A stretch of 36,195 nucleotides of DNA, from assembly GCA_002796835.1 (NCBI GenBank), contig LUGL01000029.1:87363-123557 (forward strand), written 5' to 3'. Numbering within the stretch: the first letter of the stretch is position 1; every line of letters begins with the position of its first letter. A program made the translations under genes and the position numbers. A model generated the notes under the pieces. That model worked only from the letters and a program-made list of their open reading frames with translations. It made no database searches and was not told where the DNA came from. Source of the DNA: Elainella saxicola E1. Its GTDB lineage: Bacteria > Cyanobacteriota > Cyanobacteriia > Elainellales > Elainellaceae. Shown in pieces: positions 7,712 to 16,023 of the stretch.

Positions 7712-7759
7712 TTCCCTGTTGCAAGTCTCCGATTAACACAGGTCATTGCAGCAGGGATT
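7712..7759. terminator. Imperfect stem-loop between convergent norB remnant and accB
   Basis: TTCCCTGTTGCAA near 7712-7724 pairs with TTGCAGCAGGGAT near 7746-7758, with at most two mismatched positions, around a loop of about 21 bases. It lies between convergent coding regions, as a bidirectional terminator would. No T-run follows, so it may only block 3' decay. Confidence 0.35.
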
Positions 7760-7810
7760 CTCATCCATTTCTTTTACGGAAATCGCTGAAGACAGGTAAC
7801 CCCGATCGTC

Positions 7811-8305
7811 CTAACTCGGATTGATCCGCATCAACACTTGCCCATATTCGACAGGTTCACCGTTGGGCACCAAAATCTCAACAATCTCGCCACTTGACTC
7901 AGCTTCCAGCTCATTCATCAGCTTCATTGCTTCGATGATGCAAACCGTTTGGCCAATTCGAATTCGATCGCCCACATCGACAAAAGGTGGTTCATCCGGT
8001 CCTGGTGCACGATAAAAGGTGCCAACCATGGGCGAAATAATATCGACCAAGCGATCGTTGACAATGGGCGAAGCAGGCGGCGGACTGGCAGCAGGGGCAG
8101 GGGCAGCAGTAGCACTGGGCAGGATGGGAGCAGGGGCAGCACTCGGCAAACTGAGCGCAGGTTCAATTACAGCAGCAGCACCGCTACCCTGAGATTCTTT
8201 TTTGACAACCAATTCAAAATCACCACTTTTAAGGGTGAACTCTGCAATATTGGTTTGGTTGATAACCGTGATCAGATCGCGGAGTTCGTTAAATTCCAAT
8301 TCCAC
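7811..8305 (-). CDS. accB: Biotin carboxyl carrier protein of acetyl-CoA carboxylase
   Basis: This 164-residue protein carries the biotin for acetyl-CoA carboxylase, the first step of fatty acid synthesis. The N-terminus ([19 protein letters not shown]) is typical of AccB; residues about 45-80 form an alanine/proline-rich flexible linker; the biotinyl domain spans about 85-164, with biotinylated Lys128 in the EAMKLMNE motif and [19 protein letters not shown] before it. The start is a GTG at 8305 with AGGA just upstream, and the N-terminal motif matches the family, so no Met is skipped. It lies 84 bases downstream of efp on the same strand, the conserved bacterial efp-accB pair. The accC partner is not in the window. 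Function and family are certain. Confidence 0.97.
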   Translation of the reverse strand: MELEFNELRDLITVINQTNIAEFTLKSGDFELVVKKESQGSGAAAVIEPALSLPSAAPAPILPSATAAPAPAASPPPASPIVNDRLVDIISPMVGTFYRAPGPDEPPFVDVGDRIRIGQTVCIIEAMKLMNELEAESSGEIVEILVPNGEPVEYGQVLMRINPS

Positions 8306-8389
8306 AATTCCTATCGCCTAAGTGATGTAACAAAAATGTCGCTAGCCCAGCACCTGCTGACCTTAAAAACCAGAAAAACCCGGAAAAAT

Positions 8390-8947
8390 CTATTCGCGGC
8401 CTAAATAGCTATCGTTGCGTGTATCGATCTTGATACGTTCGCCGATCGAAATAAATAAAGGCACCATTACCTGAGCACCTGTTTCTACGATCGCGGGTTT
8501 TGTGCCACCCGTAGCTGTATCACCCTTCACGCCAGGATCAGTCTGAGTCACTTCCAAAACAACCGAGTTGGGCAATTCCACTTCCAGTACCTGGTCTCCC
8601 CAACGTACCACGTTGACTTCCATTCCTTCCTTCAGGTACTTGACTCGATCGCCAATTTGTGAAGCGCTCAATCGGCCTTCCTCATAAGTCTCCATGTCCA
8701 TAAAGACATAGTCATCGGCCTCTTTATAGGTGTGCTGCATCGTGCTCTTTTCGATCACAGCCTGGGGCACCGTTTCACCTGCCCGGAAAGTACGCTCCAC
8801 GACGTTCCCGGACTGGATGTTCTTCAGTTTAGTTCGCACGAAGGCAGATCCTTTACCCGGCTTCACATGCAGGAATTCAACCACACGCCACACCGAGCCA
8901 TCGAGTTCGATGCTAACGCCGGGACGAAAATCATTACTGGAAATCAT
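8390..8947 (-). CDS. efp: Translation elongation factor P
   Basis: EF-P binds ribosomes stalled at consecutive prolines and promotes peptide-bond formation. The 185-residue product has the three beta-barrel domains of the family: [20 protein letters not shown] at the start, the domain I loop KPGKGSAF with Lys32 at the position that is modified in many bacteria, and the C-terminal [17 protein letters not shown] signature. The frame stays open 11 codons upstream of the chosen ATG, but family proteins begin [10 protein letters not shown], so 8947 is the start. No modification enzyme gene (epmA/epmB) is nearby, so the state of Lys32 cannot be judged. The gene is divergent from the cyclophilin gene and leads into accB. 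Confidence 0.97.
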   Translation of the reverse strand: MISSNDFRPGVSIELDGSVWRVVEFLHVKPGKGSAFVRTKLKNIQSGNVVERTFRAGETVPQAVIEKSTMQHTYKEADDYVFMDMETYEEGRLSASQIGDRVKYLKEGMEVNVVRWGDQVLEVELPNSVVLEVTQTDPGVKGDTATGGTKPAIVETGAQVMVPLFISIGERIKIDTRNDSYLGRE

Positions 8948-9115
8948 GAATCTTGACTTTAAAGGGAGAACAATCGGCAACTCATTTTACCGCTCTAGGG
9001 GGATAGATATCACCTGCCTCTCTAGAAAACTCAACGGCAATTCGTTCGTAAGCATGGGAAGATGGTGAGTGGAATTTTCGGTCGTTGCGATCGCACAAAC
9101 TCGTTAGGAAGAACT

Positions 9116-10231
9116 ATGGCTGTCAGTCCATTTAAGCTGCAACGTAAGTTGATTTCTGCCTTCAGAACCTTGCTGCAAGTGGGTTTTGCTCTGTTGATCT
9201 TTTTATCTTGGAGTGTTGGGTGGAGTCCTTCAGCAGAAGCGCTGCCGCCCGGAAACGCCATTACAGATAGTAAAGCGCTGTTGAGATATGCTTTACCGAT
9301 CGACAACAAGCCGATTCGCGACCTTCAAGCCAGTATCGAAAGCACTTCAGATGCCCTGCGAGCTCGCCGCATTCCCGCTGTGGTGCGTACCGTTGAGCAG
9401 GCCGAAAAGCTGCTGACGCGTAAACAGGCTGATATTTTGAACAGCATTCCTGACGATCGCAAAACCCAGGCAGAAGCTCTGTTGGCCCAACTTAGAGCTG
9501 AACTGGACGAAATCAAACTCGTTGCGGATACGGGCAACAAAGAAGCCATCCGCACTCAGCGAGCGATCGCACTCGACACCATTGGTGAGCTCGAAGCATT
9601 GATGGTCGCCAAATTCCCCTTTGAAATTCCTGACGAATATGCCAATCTGCCTCAGCTCAAAGGCCGTGCCACGGTTGAAGTGGAAACGAGCAAAGGCGCT
9701 TTGACGCTCGTCGTGGATGGCTATAATGCGCCGATTACTGCTGGCAACTTTGTCGATTTGGTGCAGCGTGGCTTTTATGACGGGTTGGAATTCACCCGCG
9801 CTGAAGATAACTATGTGCTGCAAATCGGCGATCCTCCGGGCAAAGAAGTGGGCTTCATCGATCCCAAAACGAAACAGTATCGGGCGATTCCGCTAGAAGT
9901 AATGGTGAAGGGCGACAAAAAGCCAGTGTATGGTACCACCTTAGAAGATATCGGTCGCTACCTCGATCAGCCGGTGCTGCCCTTTTCGTCTTTTGGTGCA
10001 CTGGGCATGGCTCGTCCGGGTGACGACGTGAATGGCGGTTCTTCCCAGTTCTTCTTCTTCTTATTTGAACCTGAATTGACTCCCGCTGGCCTGAATCTAC
10101 TGGATGGTCGCTATGCCGTGTTTGGCTATGTCACTGAAAATCAGGAAGTGCTGGAAAAGCTGAAGCAGGGCGACAAGATCATTTCAGCGAAAGTGATTCA
10201 AGGTTTGGAAAATCTGGTGGAACCTGCCTAA
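9116..10231 (+). CDS. Thylakoid-lumen cyclophilin-type peptidyl-prolyl isomerase (Cyp38/TLP40-like)
   Basis: This 371-residue precursor begins MAVSPFKLQRKL, has a hydrophobic segment (VGFALLIFLSWSVGW) and a likely AEA-L signal cleavage site near residue 41, so it is exported to the lumen or periplasm. Residues about 50-175 form an alpha-helical domain with charged repeats, as in plant TLP40/Cyp38. The cyclophilin-like domain covers about 180-371 (VDGYNAPITAGNFVDLVQRGFYDG, GGSSQFFFFLFEP, GRYAVFGYV). The family helps photosystem II assembly; the isomerase centre is often degenerate and that cannot be judged here. The frame is open from 9062, but ATG 9116 has AGGA upstream and directly precedes the signal peptide. 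The gene is divergent from efp, and thiL follows after 8 bases. Confidence 0.92.
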   Translation: MAVSPFKLQRKLISAFRTLLQVGFALLIFLSWSVGWSPSAEALPPGNAITDSKALLRYALPIDNKPIRDLQASIESTSDALRARRIPAVVRTVEQAEKLLTRKQADILNSIPDDRKTQAEALLAQLRAELDEIKLVADTGNKEAIRTQRAIALDTIGELEALMVAKFPFEIPDEYANLPQLKGRATVEVETSKGALTLVVDGYNAPITAGNFVDLVQRGFYDGLEFTRAEDNYVLQIGDPPGKEVGFIDPKTKQYRAIPLEVMVKGDKKPVYGTTLEDIGRYLDQPVLPFSSFGALGMARPGDDVNGGSSQFFFFLFEPELTPAGLNLLDGRYAVFGYVTENQEVLEKLKQGDKIISAKVIQGLENLVEPA

Positions 10232-10239
10232 TCCAACCC

Positions 10240-11262
10240 GTGCAGATTCGACAGTTAGGCGAACAGGGACTCTTGAAGCGACTGCAAAACTTTTGTCCGA
10301 TCGATCTGGTCGGCGATGATGCGGCCTTGCTCTCTACCACTCCCGGTTATTCCCTGGTCGTTACGACCGATAACTTGGTAGACGGCGTTCATTTCAGCGT
10401 TGGAGTTGCTGCGCCGATTCAAACCACAAGCGCTGCTGATGCCGGGTGGCGAGCCGTTGCCGCCAATCTATCAGATCTTGCCGCGATGGGAGCCACTCCT
10501 TTGGGGATTACGATCGGGCTGTGCTTGCCAGGAGAAACGGACGTGGACTGGGTGGAGCAGCTCTATCAAGGCATGGTGGACTGTTTGCAGCCGTTTCAGG
10601 CCCCAATCGTCGGGGGAGATATTTGTCGATCGCCGCTGATCACGATTTCGATTACCGCCTTTGGTCAAGTCCGTCCCGATCGAGCTATTTTGCGATCGCA
10701 AGCCCGTCCCGGTGATGTGATTGTGGCAACAGGTGTACATGGGGCATCGCGAGCAGGCTTAGAACTGTTGCTGCATCCTGAACAGGGTCGTGGTTTATCT
10801 GAAGCTGATCGATCGATCCTAATCCAGGCGCATCAACGACCTCAGCCTCGTTTGGATGTTGTTCCAATTCTGCGGGCAGTTTGGGCTGAACAACAGGGGA
10901 CTGAGTGGCGTGTCGCAGGTATGGACAGCAGTGATGGGTTAGCCGATGCAGTGCTGCAAATTTGTCGGGCCAGCCAAGTTGGAGCACAGCTTGAACGCAA
11001 CCTGATTCCCCTACCGCCCTGTCTCACGGCCTGGGTATCAGAAGCGCAGGCGATCGATTGGGCCTTGTATGGCGGCGAAGATTTTGAGCTGGTTATCTGT
11101 TTGCCTCGATCGATCGCTCAGTCACTGATTGAACAATTGGGACCGGGTGCGGCGATCGTCGGTACGATTACAGCCGGATCGGATGTGGTGCTGAAGGATA
11201 GTAGCGGCATTTATCCAGATGAAATTCTCAGTCTCAGTAAAGGCTTTCAGCATTTTGGATAA
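10240..11262 (+). CDS. thiL: Thiamine-monophosphate kinase
   Basis: ThiL phosphorylates thiamine monophosphate to the active cofactor thiamine diphosphate. The 340-residue product belongs to the PurM/ThiL fold family: GDDAALL (Asp26, Asp27) near the N-terminus, TTDNLVDGVHF for metal binding, AAVAANLSDLAAMGATPLG, GGDICRSP, the GASRAGLELLL segment, DSSDGLADAVLQIC and the C-terminal ALYGGEDFELV motif. The start is a GTG at 10240, 8 bases after the cyclophilin stop, and the N-terminus then begins QIRQLGEQGLLKRL, as in other ThiL proteins. The tight spacing suggests co-transcription with the cyclophilin gene. No TPP riboswitch is seen upstream. Confidence 0.95.
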   Translation: MQIRQLGEQGLLKRLQNFCPIDLVGDDAALLSTTPGYSLVVTTDNLVDGVHFSVGVAAPIQTTSAADAGWRAVAANLSDLAAMGATPLGITIGLCLPGETDVDWVEQLYQGMVDCLQPFQAPIVGGDICRSPLITISITAFGQVRPDRAILRSQARPGDVIVATGVHGASRAGLELLLHPEQGRGLSEADRSILIQAHQRPQPRLDVVPILRAVWAEQQGTEWRVAGMDSSDGLADAVLQICRASQVGAQLERNLIPLPPCLTAWVSEAQAIDWALYGGEDFELVICLPRSIAQSLIEQLGPGAAIVGTITAGSDVVLKDSSGIYPDEILSLSKGFQHFG

Positions 11263-11338
11263 TGGTGAGCGGTTGATCGCCCTTCTGAATCACGGCAAAA
11301 TATGAAGATGTATAACAAACTCTTCAAAATAAATTTCG

Positions 11339-12646
11339 ATGGTATTGGATCAGTCCGTAACAGTTTTGCCTAATCCTGTAACAGCTTCTCAGCAATCGAA
11401 CAATTCCAGCCTGGACTACGATGTGGCGATCGCCGGAGGCGGCATCGTCGGTCTTACCCTGGCCTGTGCCTTAAAAGATTCGGGTTTAAGAATTGCCCTG
11501 ATTGATGCCAAACCCCAGTCAGCGGGTTTAGAGCAGCGTCGCGCCTATGCTATCACGCTCATGACCGGGCAAATTTTTAGCGGTCTGGGCATCTGGGACA
11601 AGATTTTGCCGCGCATCACCACCTTCAAGCAAATTCGGCTGGCGGATGAAACTAGTCCAGCCGTCGTGAACCTGCAAACAGACGATTTAGGTACCCCAGA
11701 ACTGGGCTATGTTGGCGAACATTTCGTGTTGGTGCAGGCATTGCTAGAGGCTCTGGAAACTGCTGAGCATCTCACCTGGCTTTGTCCAGCAGAAGTGACG
11801 CAGGTGGATTATCAGGCCGATGCAGCCGTATTAACCTTGACGATCGCAGAATCAACCCAGCAAATTCGAGCGGGGTTACTGGTAGCGGCAGATGGGTCGC
11901 GATCGGCAATCCGACAATGGGCGGGCATTCACACCCAAGGCTGGCAATATTGGCAATCTTGCGTCACGGCAGTGATTCGGCCAGAAGCTTCCCATGAGAA
12001 TATTGCCCGCGAGCATTTTTGGGAAAGTGGTCCTTTTGCCACCTTGCCGCTGCCTGATAACCGTTGCCAAATTGTGTTAACTGCTCCTCATGCCCAGGCG
12101 AAACATTGGCTGGATGTCGATGAATCGGTCTTTTTAGCCGAGCTGAATCGCCGCTATCAGGGGCAACTCGGCAAGCTGGAGCTGGTGGGCGATCGGGCAT
12201 TGTTCCCGGTGAAGCTGATGCAGAGCCGCGAATATAGTCGATCCCGTTTGGCGTTGGTGGGAGATGCGGCGCACTGCTGTCATCCGGTAGGCGGCCAGGG
12301 CATGAATTTGGGCATTCGCGATGCGGCAGCTTTGACTCAGGTGTTGAAAACGGCGCATCAGCGCGGCGAAGATATCGGCGATTTAAGGGTGCTGAAACGC
12401 TATGAACGCTGGCGGCAGTTCGAAAATCTGATTATTTTAGGCTTTACCGATTTACTCGATCGCTGCTTCTCGAACCATTGGCTGCCCCTGGTTGCCATTC
12501 GCAGGTTGGGACTCCGCACCATGCGGCAATTGCGTCCGCTGAAAACGCTGGCATTGCAGTTAATGACGGGTTTGAGTGGCCGATCGCCCGACTTGGCAGA
12601 AGCCACAAGCTTAAAGAATGATCCCGCAAATGTCAGCCTATCCTAA
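11339..12646 (+). CDS. UbiH/Coq6-family FAD-dependent hydroxylase
   Basis: This 435-residue flavoprotein monooxygenase has the N-terminal dinucleotide-binding motif YDVAIAGGGIVGLTLACAL (residues 27-45), the middle FAD/NAD motif ADGSRSAIRQWAG, and the second FAD motif LVGDAAHCCHPVGGQGMNLG near residue 310. These place it with the UbiH/UbiF/VisC/Coq6 hydroxylases that oxidise the ring of ubiquinone precursors. Cyanobacteria make plastoquinone instead of ubiquinone, so the substrate is probably a prenylquinone or another aromatic ring, but this is inference. The first 26 residues before the Rossmann fold are polar and non-conserved. It follows thiL by 76 bases and may have its own promoter. A small inverted repeat (TATCCT/AGGATA, 12639-12658) spans its stop codon. 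Confidence 0.88.
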   Translation: MVLDQSVTVLPNPVTASQQSNNSSLDYDVAIAGGGIVGLTLACALKDSGLRIALIDAKPQSAGLEQRRAYAITLMTGQIFSGLGIWDKILPRITTFKQIRLADETSPAVVNLQTDDLGTPELGYVGEHFVLVQALLEALETAEHLTWLCPAEVTQVDYQADAAVLTLTIAESTQQIRAGLLVAADGSRSAIRQWAGIHTQGWQYWQSCVTAVIRPEASHENIAREHFWESGPFATLPLPDNRCQIVLTAPHAQAKHWLDVDESVFLAELNRRYQGQLGKLELVGDRALFPVKLMQSREYSRSRLALVGDAAHCCHPVGGQGMNLGIRDAAALTQVLKTAHQRGEDIGDLRVLKRYERWRQFENLIILGFTDLLDRCFSNHWLPLVAIRRLGLRTMRQLRPLKTLALQLMTGLSGRSPDLAEATSLKNDPANVSLS

Positions 12647-12694
12647 AAATTAAGGATAATATCCCTATCACTACTCATTCTCTGGGATGGGTTC

Positions 12695-13933
12695 ATGTTT
12701 AGTTCTGGGTCATCCACGCCAAAACGCAGTCGTCTTTTGACTTGGTGGGATTCACTATCCCCCCTGTCGCGGTTTTTGATCATCACTTTAGCCGCGCCGC
12801 TAACAGTCCTTAACGTCTGGGCCTTGGCGACTATTTTTAGCTATTTCAAATCGCTGTTGGTGGTGCTGCTGGTGGCATCACTCCTCTCATTCCTGCTGAA
12901 CTATCCGGTAAATTGGCTAGAACAGAACGGAATTCGTCGAGGACAGGCGGCCATTCTCGTTTTCTTTGCCTCGATCCTGTTTCTCTCGTTTTTGGGAGTG
13001 ACGCTGTTGCCGCTGGCCTTCACGCAGGCACAGCAGTTGGTGGCTCGTCTGCCGGAATGGTTTGATTCAGGGCAGCGACAGTTGATGATGCTGAACGAGC
13101 GCATCGAAATCTTTGGCTTGCCGATCAGTCTAGATGGGTTGATTACCCAAATTAACGATCGTCTCAAAGCCCAGTTACAAACGATCGCCGGACGTGCTCT
13201 CAATCTCAGCTTAAACCTGGCTGTCTTTACCGTTTCCAAACTGCTGGACTTCATTCTGATCACCATCTCGACGCTCTATTTGCTGCAACATGGCCGCGAT
13301 GTTTGGGAAAGTCTGATTGGTTGGTTGCCGACTCATGTGCAACAGCCCTTTTCCAGAACGCTGCGATCGAGCTTTCAAAGCTACTTTCTGGGGCAAATCA
13401 TTTCGGCTACCTGCATGGCCTTTGGCCTCGTTTCGGTCTTTCTGCTACTGAAAGTGCCCTTTGGCTTGTTGTTTGGCTTGACGATCGGTCTGATGGCGCT
13501 GATTCCGTTTGGCGGCACGGCAGGAATCATTTTGATCACCTCCCTGGTGGCGCTGCGCGATATTGGCTCAGCCCTGCAGGTCTTAGCCGTAGCGCTGATT
13601 GTCCAGCAAATTGTCGAAAATGGGGTTGCGCCTAGAGTATTGGGTAGCGTCACTGGCTTGAATCCCTTCTGGGTATTTGTTTCGCTGCTGGCTGGAGCCA
13701 GGGTAGGTGGCCTGCTGGGCGTAGTGGTAGCGGTTCCAACGGCTGTAGTTTTGAAGGAAGCCTTAGTAGCAGTGCGATCGACCCGCAAAGGCGAAGGCGA
13801 AGAATCAGAACCGGGAGAACAGCTGACGTTGGGACTAACTCCTCGATCGGAAGAAGAACCCGAACGACCCAATCCAGAAATTCCCAGTTCTGAACGGCGA
13901 TCTTCGCAGCCGATTCCCAAACTCAACGGTTAA
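12695..13933 (+). CDS. AI-2E family transporter (PerM/TqsA-like permease)
   Basis: This 412-residue membrane protein has the AI-2E transporter family pattern: two N-terminal helices (FLIITLAAPLTVLNVWALAT, LLVVLLVASLLSFLLNYPV), the helix ending VTLLPLAFTQAQQL, a soluble stretch of about 80 residues (about 115-190), then helices with the conserved FLGQIISATCMAFGLVSVF, FGLTIGLMALIPFGGTAGI and ENGVAPRVLGSVTGLNPFWVF segments. The last 60 residues are hydrophilic and rich in Glu, Pro and Ser (EGEESEPGEQLTLG), probably a cytoplasmic tail. Family members export autoinducer-2 in some bacteria, but many have other substrates such as ions, so no substrate is assigned. The gene lies 9 bases upstream of the ThrE-type pair. 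Confidence 0.9.
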   Translation: MFSSGSSTPKRSRLLTWWDSLSPLSRFLIITLAAPLTVLNVWALATIFSYFKSLLVVLLVASLLSFLLNYPVNWLEQNGIRRGQAAILVFFASILFLSFLGVTLLPLAFTQAQQLVARLPEWFDSGQRQLMMLNERIEIFGLPISLDGLITQINDRLKAQLQTIAGRALNLSLNLAVFTVSKLLDFILITISTLYLLQHGRDVWESLIGWLPTHVQQPFSRTLRSSFQSYFLGQIISATCMAFGLVSVFLLLKVPFGLLFGLTIGLMALIPFGGTAGIILITSLVALRDIGSALQVLAVALIVQQIVENGVAPRVLGSVTGLNPFWVFVSLLAGARVGGLLGVVVAVPTAVVLKEALVAVRSTRKGEGEESEPGEQLTLGLTPRSEEEPERPNPEIPSSERRSSQPIPKLNG

Positions 13934-13942
13934 TGGGGCTGC

Positions 13943-14752
13943 ATGACGCTTCCTGCTGAACGGCCTCCGCTAACGCTGCCAGAGCTTGTCGAGATCATGC
14001 AGGTAGTCATGCGAGTTGGGGTGTTGATGCTGAAAAGCGGCACGATTAGCTTTCGGGTCGAGCAGGCAATGCATCGGGTTGCTGTGGGACTGGGTGCAGA
14101 ACGGCTAGATGCCTACGTGACCCTGACTGGCATTACGGCTTCTTTGCATTGTGGCGATCAGCATTACACACAAATTTCCCGTGTGACTAGTCTTGGGGTT
14201 GACATGCATCGTCTCAGCGCCGTGGAATATTTGTCGCTGCATCTCCCAGAAGCTGCCACACCGACCCAAATCTGCACGTTGCTGGATCAGATTGAGCAGT
14301 CTCCCCCTCCCTATCCTGATGGGTTGGTCATTGCTGGAGTTGCGGCGGCTTGTGGTGCTTTTGCCTTGCTGAGCGGTGGCCAATGGATGGATGGATGTGC
14401 GGCCTGTTTCAGTTCGGCCCTGGGGTTAAGGTTGAGAATGCTGTTGCAACATCAGCATTTAAACTCGATCGCCATTACCGTCATTTGTGCCGCAGTTGCA
14501 ACCCTCATCTGTGGCGGCATTGTCAAGATATTGGCCCTGTTTCAGATCACGTCACCGTTACCCCAATCTAGTTTTCTGGCCGCCGTTTTGTTCCAGGTGC
14601 CGGGAATGCTATTGGTCACAGCTACGCTCGACTTGGTCCGACTGGACCTGATTTCAGGACTGGCCCGAGTAACCTATGCCTTGATTCAGCTCTTTAGCGT
14701 GGCGATCGGCATTTTGATCGTGATGACCTTTACAAATCTCTCTATTCTCTGA
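13943..14752 (+). CDS. ThrE-family exporter, N-terminal subunit (DUF1212)
   Basis: This 269-residue protein matches the N-terminal half of ThrE threonine/serine exporters. It has a soluble region with the pattern MLKSGTISFRVEQAMHRVA and DAYVTLTGITASLH (residues about 30-70), then five predicted membrane helices from about residue 125 on (VIAGVAAACGAFALLSGGQW, IAITVICAAVATLICGGIV, SSFLAAVLFQVPGMLLVTA, FSVAIGILIVMTF). In actinobacteria the two halves are fused in one protein; here the second half is the next gene, 10 bases downstream. Together they would make a complete ThrE-like transporter in the cytoplasmic membrane. The substrate is predicted from family only. Confidence 0.85.
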   Translation: MTLPAERPPLTLPELVEIMQVVMRVGVLMLKSGTISFRVEQAMHRVAVGLGAERLDAYVTLTGITASLHCGDQHYTQISRVTSLGVDMHRLSAVEYLSLHLPEAATPTQICTLLDQIEQSPPPYPDGLVIAGVAAACGAFALLSGGQWMDGCAACFSSALGLRLRMLLQHQHLNSIAITVICAAVATLICGGIVKILALFQITSPLPQSSFLAAVLFQVPGMLLVTATLDLVRLDLISGLARVTYALIQLFSVAIGILIVMTFTNLSIL

Positions 14753-14762
14753 ATATTCCGCG

Positions 14763-15215
14763 ATGGTGGTTCCCTCCGATCTGGTTCAGCAAGCATTTCT
14801 CAGTTTCATTGGCACGTTTGGGTTTGCCCTGCTTTATCAAGTGCCCCGCAAAGTCTTGCTGATGTGTGCGGTGGTGGGTATGGGAGGTTACGTATTGCGA
14901 TCGTTCTTGTTTCAGATGGGCCTCGATTGGGAGGTTGCTACTTTTTTTGGTGCGCTGTTTGTTGGTTTAGTTGGGACATGGCCCGCTCGCCATTTCCAGT
15001 TGCCCCTCGTCCTGTTTGCCATCACTGGCATTATTTGTATGGTTCCTGGCATCGCGGCCTATAAGGTGCTGGTTTATTTCAACCAGGGAGATATTTTGGG
15101 TGGCCTGAAAAGCGCGATCGAAGCAGGGTTTGATGTCGTTGCCTTAGTTTGTGGAATTGGGGCCGCTCGCATCTTAACGGATTCGGAATGGGGGTTTGAA
15201 CGCAGCTCAAAATGA
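14763..15215 (+). CDS. ThrE-family exporter, C-terminal subunit (DUF3815)
   Basis: This 150-residue membrane protein with about four or five helices matches ThrE_2/DUF3815, the C-terminal half of ThrE-type exporters (FIGTFGFALLYQVPRK, MGGYVLRSFLFQMGLDWEVA, FGALFVGLVGTWPARHFQLP, AITGIICMVPGIAAYKVLVYF). The last segment with the MVPGIAAYK pattern is the usual signature. It begins 10 bases after the N-terminal half, which supports co-translation and a two-subunit transporter. It ends 17 bases before the convergent Slr1339-like gene. Confidence 0.85.
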   Translation: MVVPSDLVQQAFLSFIGTFGFALLYQVPRKVLLMCAVVGMGGYVLRSFLFQMGLDWEVATFFGALFVGLVGTWPARHFQLPLVLFAITGIICMVPGIAAYKVLVYFNQGDILGGLKSAIEAGFDVVALVCGIGAARILTDSEWGFERSSK

Positions 15216-15232
15216 AACAGGTGCTAAGCCAA

Positions 15233-15892
15233 CTATTTCAGGCCCAGAAAATCGATCGCTGCCGCAATTCGGGATTCATATTTGGCCGCAAATTCTTCAA
15301 ACCAGGCCGCTTCACTACTTTTGGCATCCAGTTTGTCTAACCAGTCTTGGGCCTGACGCTTGATTTTGGCTGCCTGCTGGCGGCGCAACGCAGTCTGACG
15401 GCGTTGTTCAGCCTCTCGTTCTTGCTGTTGCGTTTGCTCGATCGCCCGATCTTGCTCTGTGTAAATCGCCTGCAGGTCGCTGAGCAGATTGTCCATGTTG
15501 CCTTTGGTGGCGGCTGGTGGCTCTGAAGGCAAGAGGGTATCTAGCTTGGGATTCGGTCGGTTCTGCGGTTTTGGATGAGGCGGATGCAGCAATGCATCGA
15601 ATTTTGGATTCTTGCTGGGCTGAATGGGCACGATCGTTTTTTGTGCAGGGATAGCAGACTGCTGGTTTGGGGATTCGATCGAACTCAGCAAATCATCGAT
15701 CGATTGATTCGTCGATGGATCGGTCTTCAGCGGTGCAGGCTTAGCCGATTGGTCCGGTTTGGCAGACAAGTCAGGAAGACCCGAATCAGACAATCCTGAG
15801 TCAGGCTGAAGCTGCGATGATTTCTGGGGATGATCCTGTGGGTTGTATTTGCCTTTCATTTCAGACAGCAACTGGTCGATCGGATCGTTCAT
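15233..15892 (-). CDS. Cyanobacterial Slr1339-like protein with disordered middle and basic coiled coil
   Basis: This 219-residue protein starts with the short helix MNDPIDQLLSEMKGKY, continues with about 100 residues of Pro/Ser/Gln/Asp-rich low-complexity sequence containing repeated D-x-LL motifs (IDDLLSSIE, FDALLHPP, LDTLLPSE, MDNLLSDLQ), and ends with a charged coiled coil (EREAEQRRQTALRRQQAAKI) and a compact tail (WLDKLDAK, WFEEFAAKYESRIAAAIDFLGL). The organisation resembles the cyanobacterial Slr1339 family, sometimes labelled a salt-stress protein. That assignment is from memory of the family pattern and is moderately sure. The repeated D-x-LL helices separated by linkers look like repeated short binding motifs. 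The cellular role is unknown. It is soluble and has no signal peptide. Confidence 0.7.
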   Translation of the reverse strand: MNDPIDQLLSEMKGKYNPQDHPQKSSQLQPDSGLSDSGLPDLSAKPDQSAKPAPLKTDPSTNQSIDDLLSSIESPNQQSAIPAQKTIVPIQPSKNPKFDALLHPPHPKPQNRPNPKLDTLLPSEPPAATKGNMDNLLSDLQAIYTEQDRAIEQTQQQEREAEQRRQTALRRQQAAKIKRQAQDWLDKLDAKSSEAAWFEEFAAKYESRIAAAIDFLGLK

Positions 15893-15925
15893 ATCGAGTC
15901 TTGAAGCAAGCGCTAAGTTTTGAGG

Positions 15926-15953
15926 AAGGAGTTGATTGCAGCTATTACTCCTT
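15926..15953. repeat. Inverted repeat between VWA and Slr1339-like genes
   Basis: AAGGAGT (15926-15932) and ACTCCTT (15947-15953) are exact inverted copies around 14 bases, 70 bases after the VWA gene stop and 34 bases before the Slr1339-like start. It may be a weak terminator or an operator; no T-run follows on the minus strand. Confidence 0.3.
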
Positions 15954-16023
15954 TATTTCAGCGTAGCAAGCTCCTCTAAACTCAGCACCTGCATTCCTGT
16001 ACAGCAAGAGGTTGACGATTCGC

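Noticed and set aside
8948-8980. 11-residue N-terminal extension of EF-P
   Set aside because: EF-P proteins begin [10 protein letters not shown]; the upstream start is not supported.
9347-9823. 158-codon minus-strand frame
   Set aside because: Antisense to the cyclophilin gene with no family features.
12639-12658. TATCCT/AGGATA hairpin as a rho-independent terminator
   Set aside because: Only 6 pairs, A/T-rich, overlaps the stop codon and has no T-run; too weak to call a terminator.
13381-13926. 181-codon minus-strand frame
   Set aside because: Antisense to the AI-2E permease gene; Ser/Thr-rich shadow translation.
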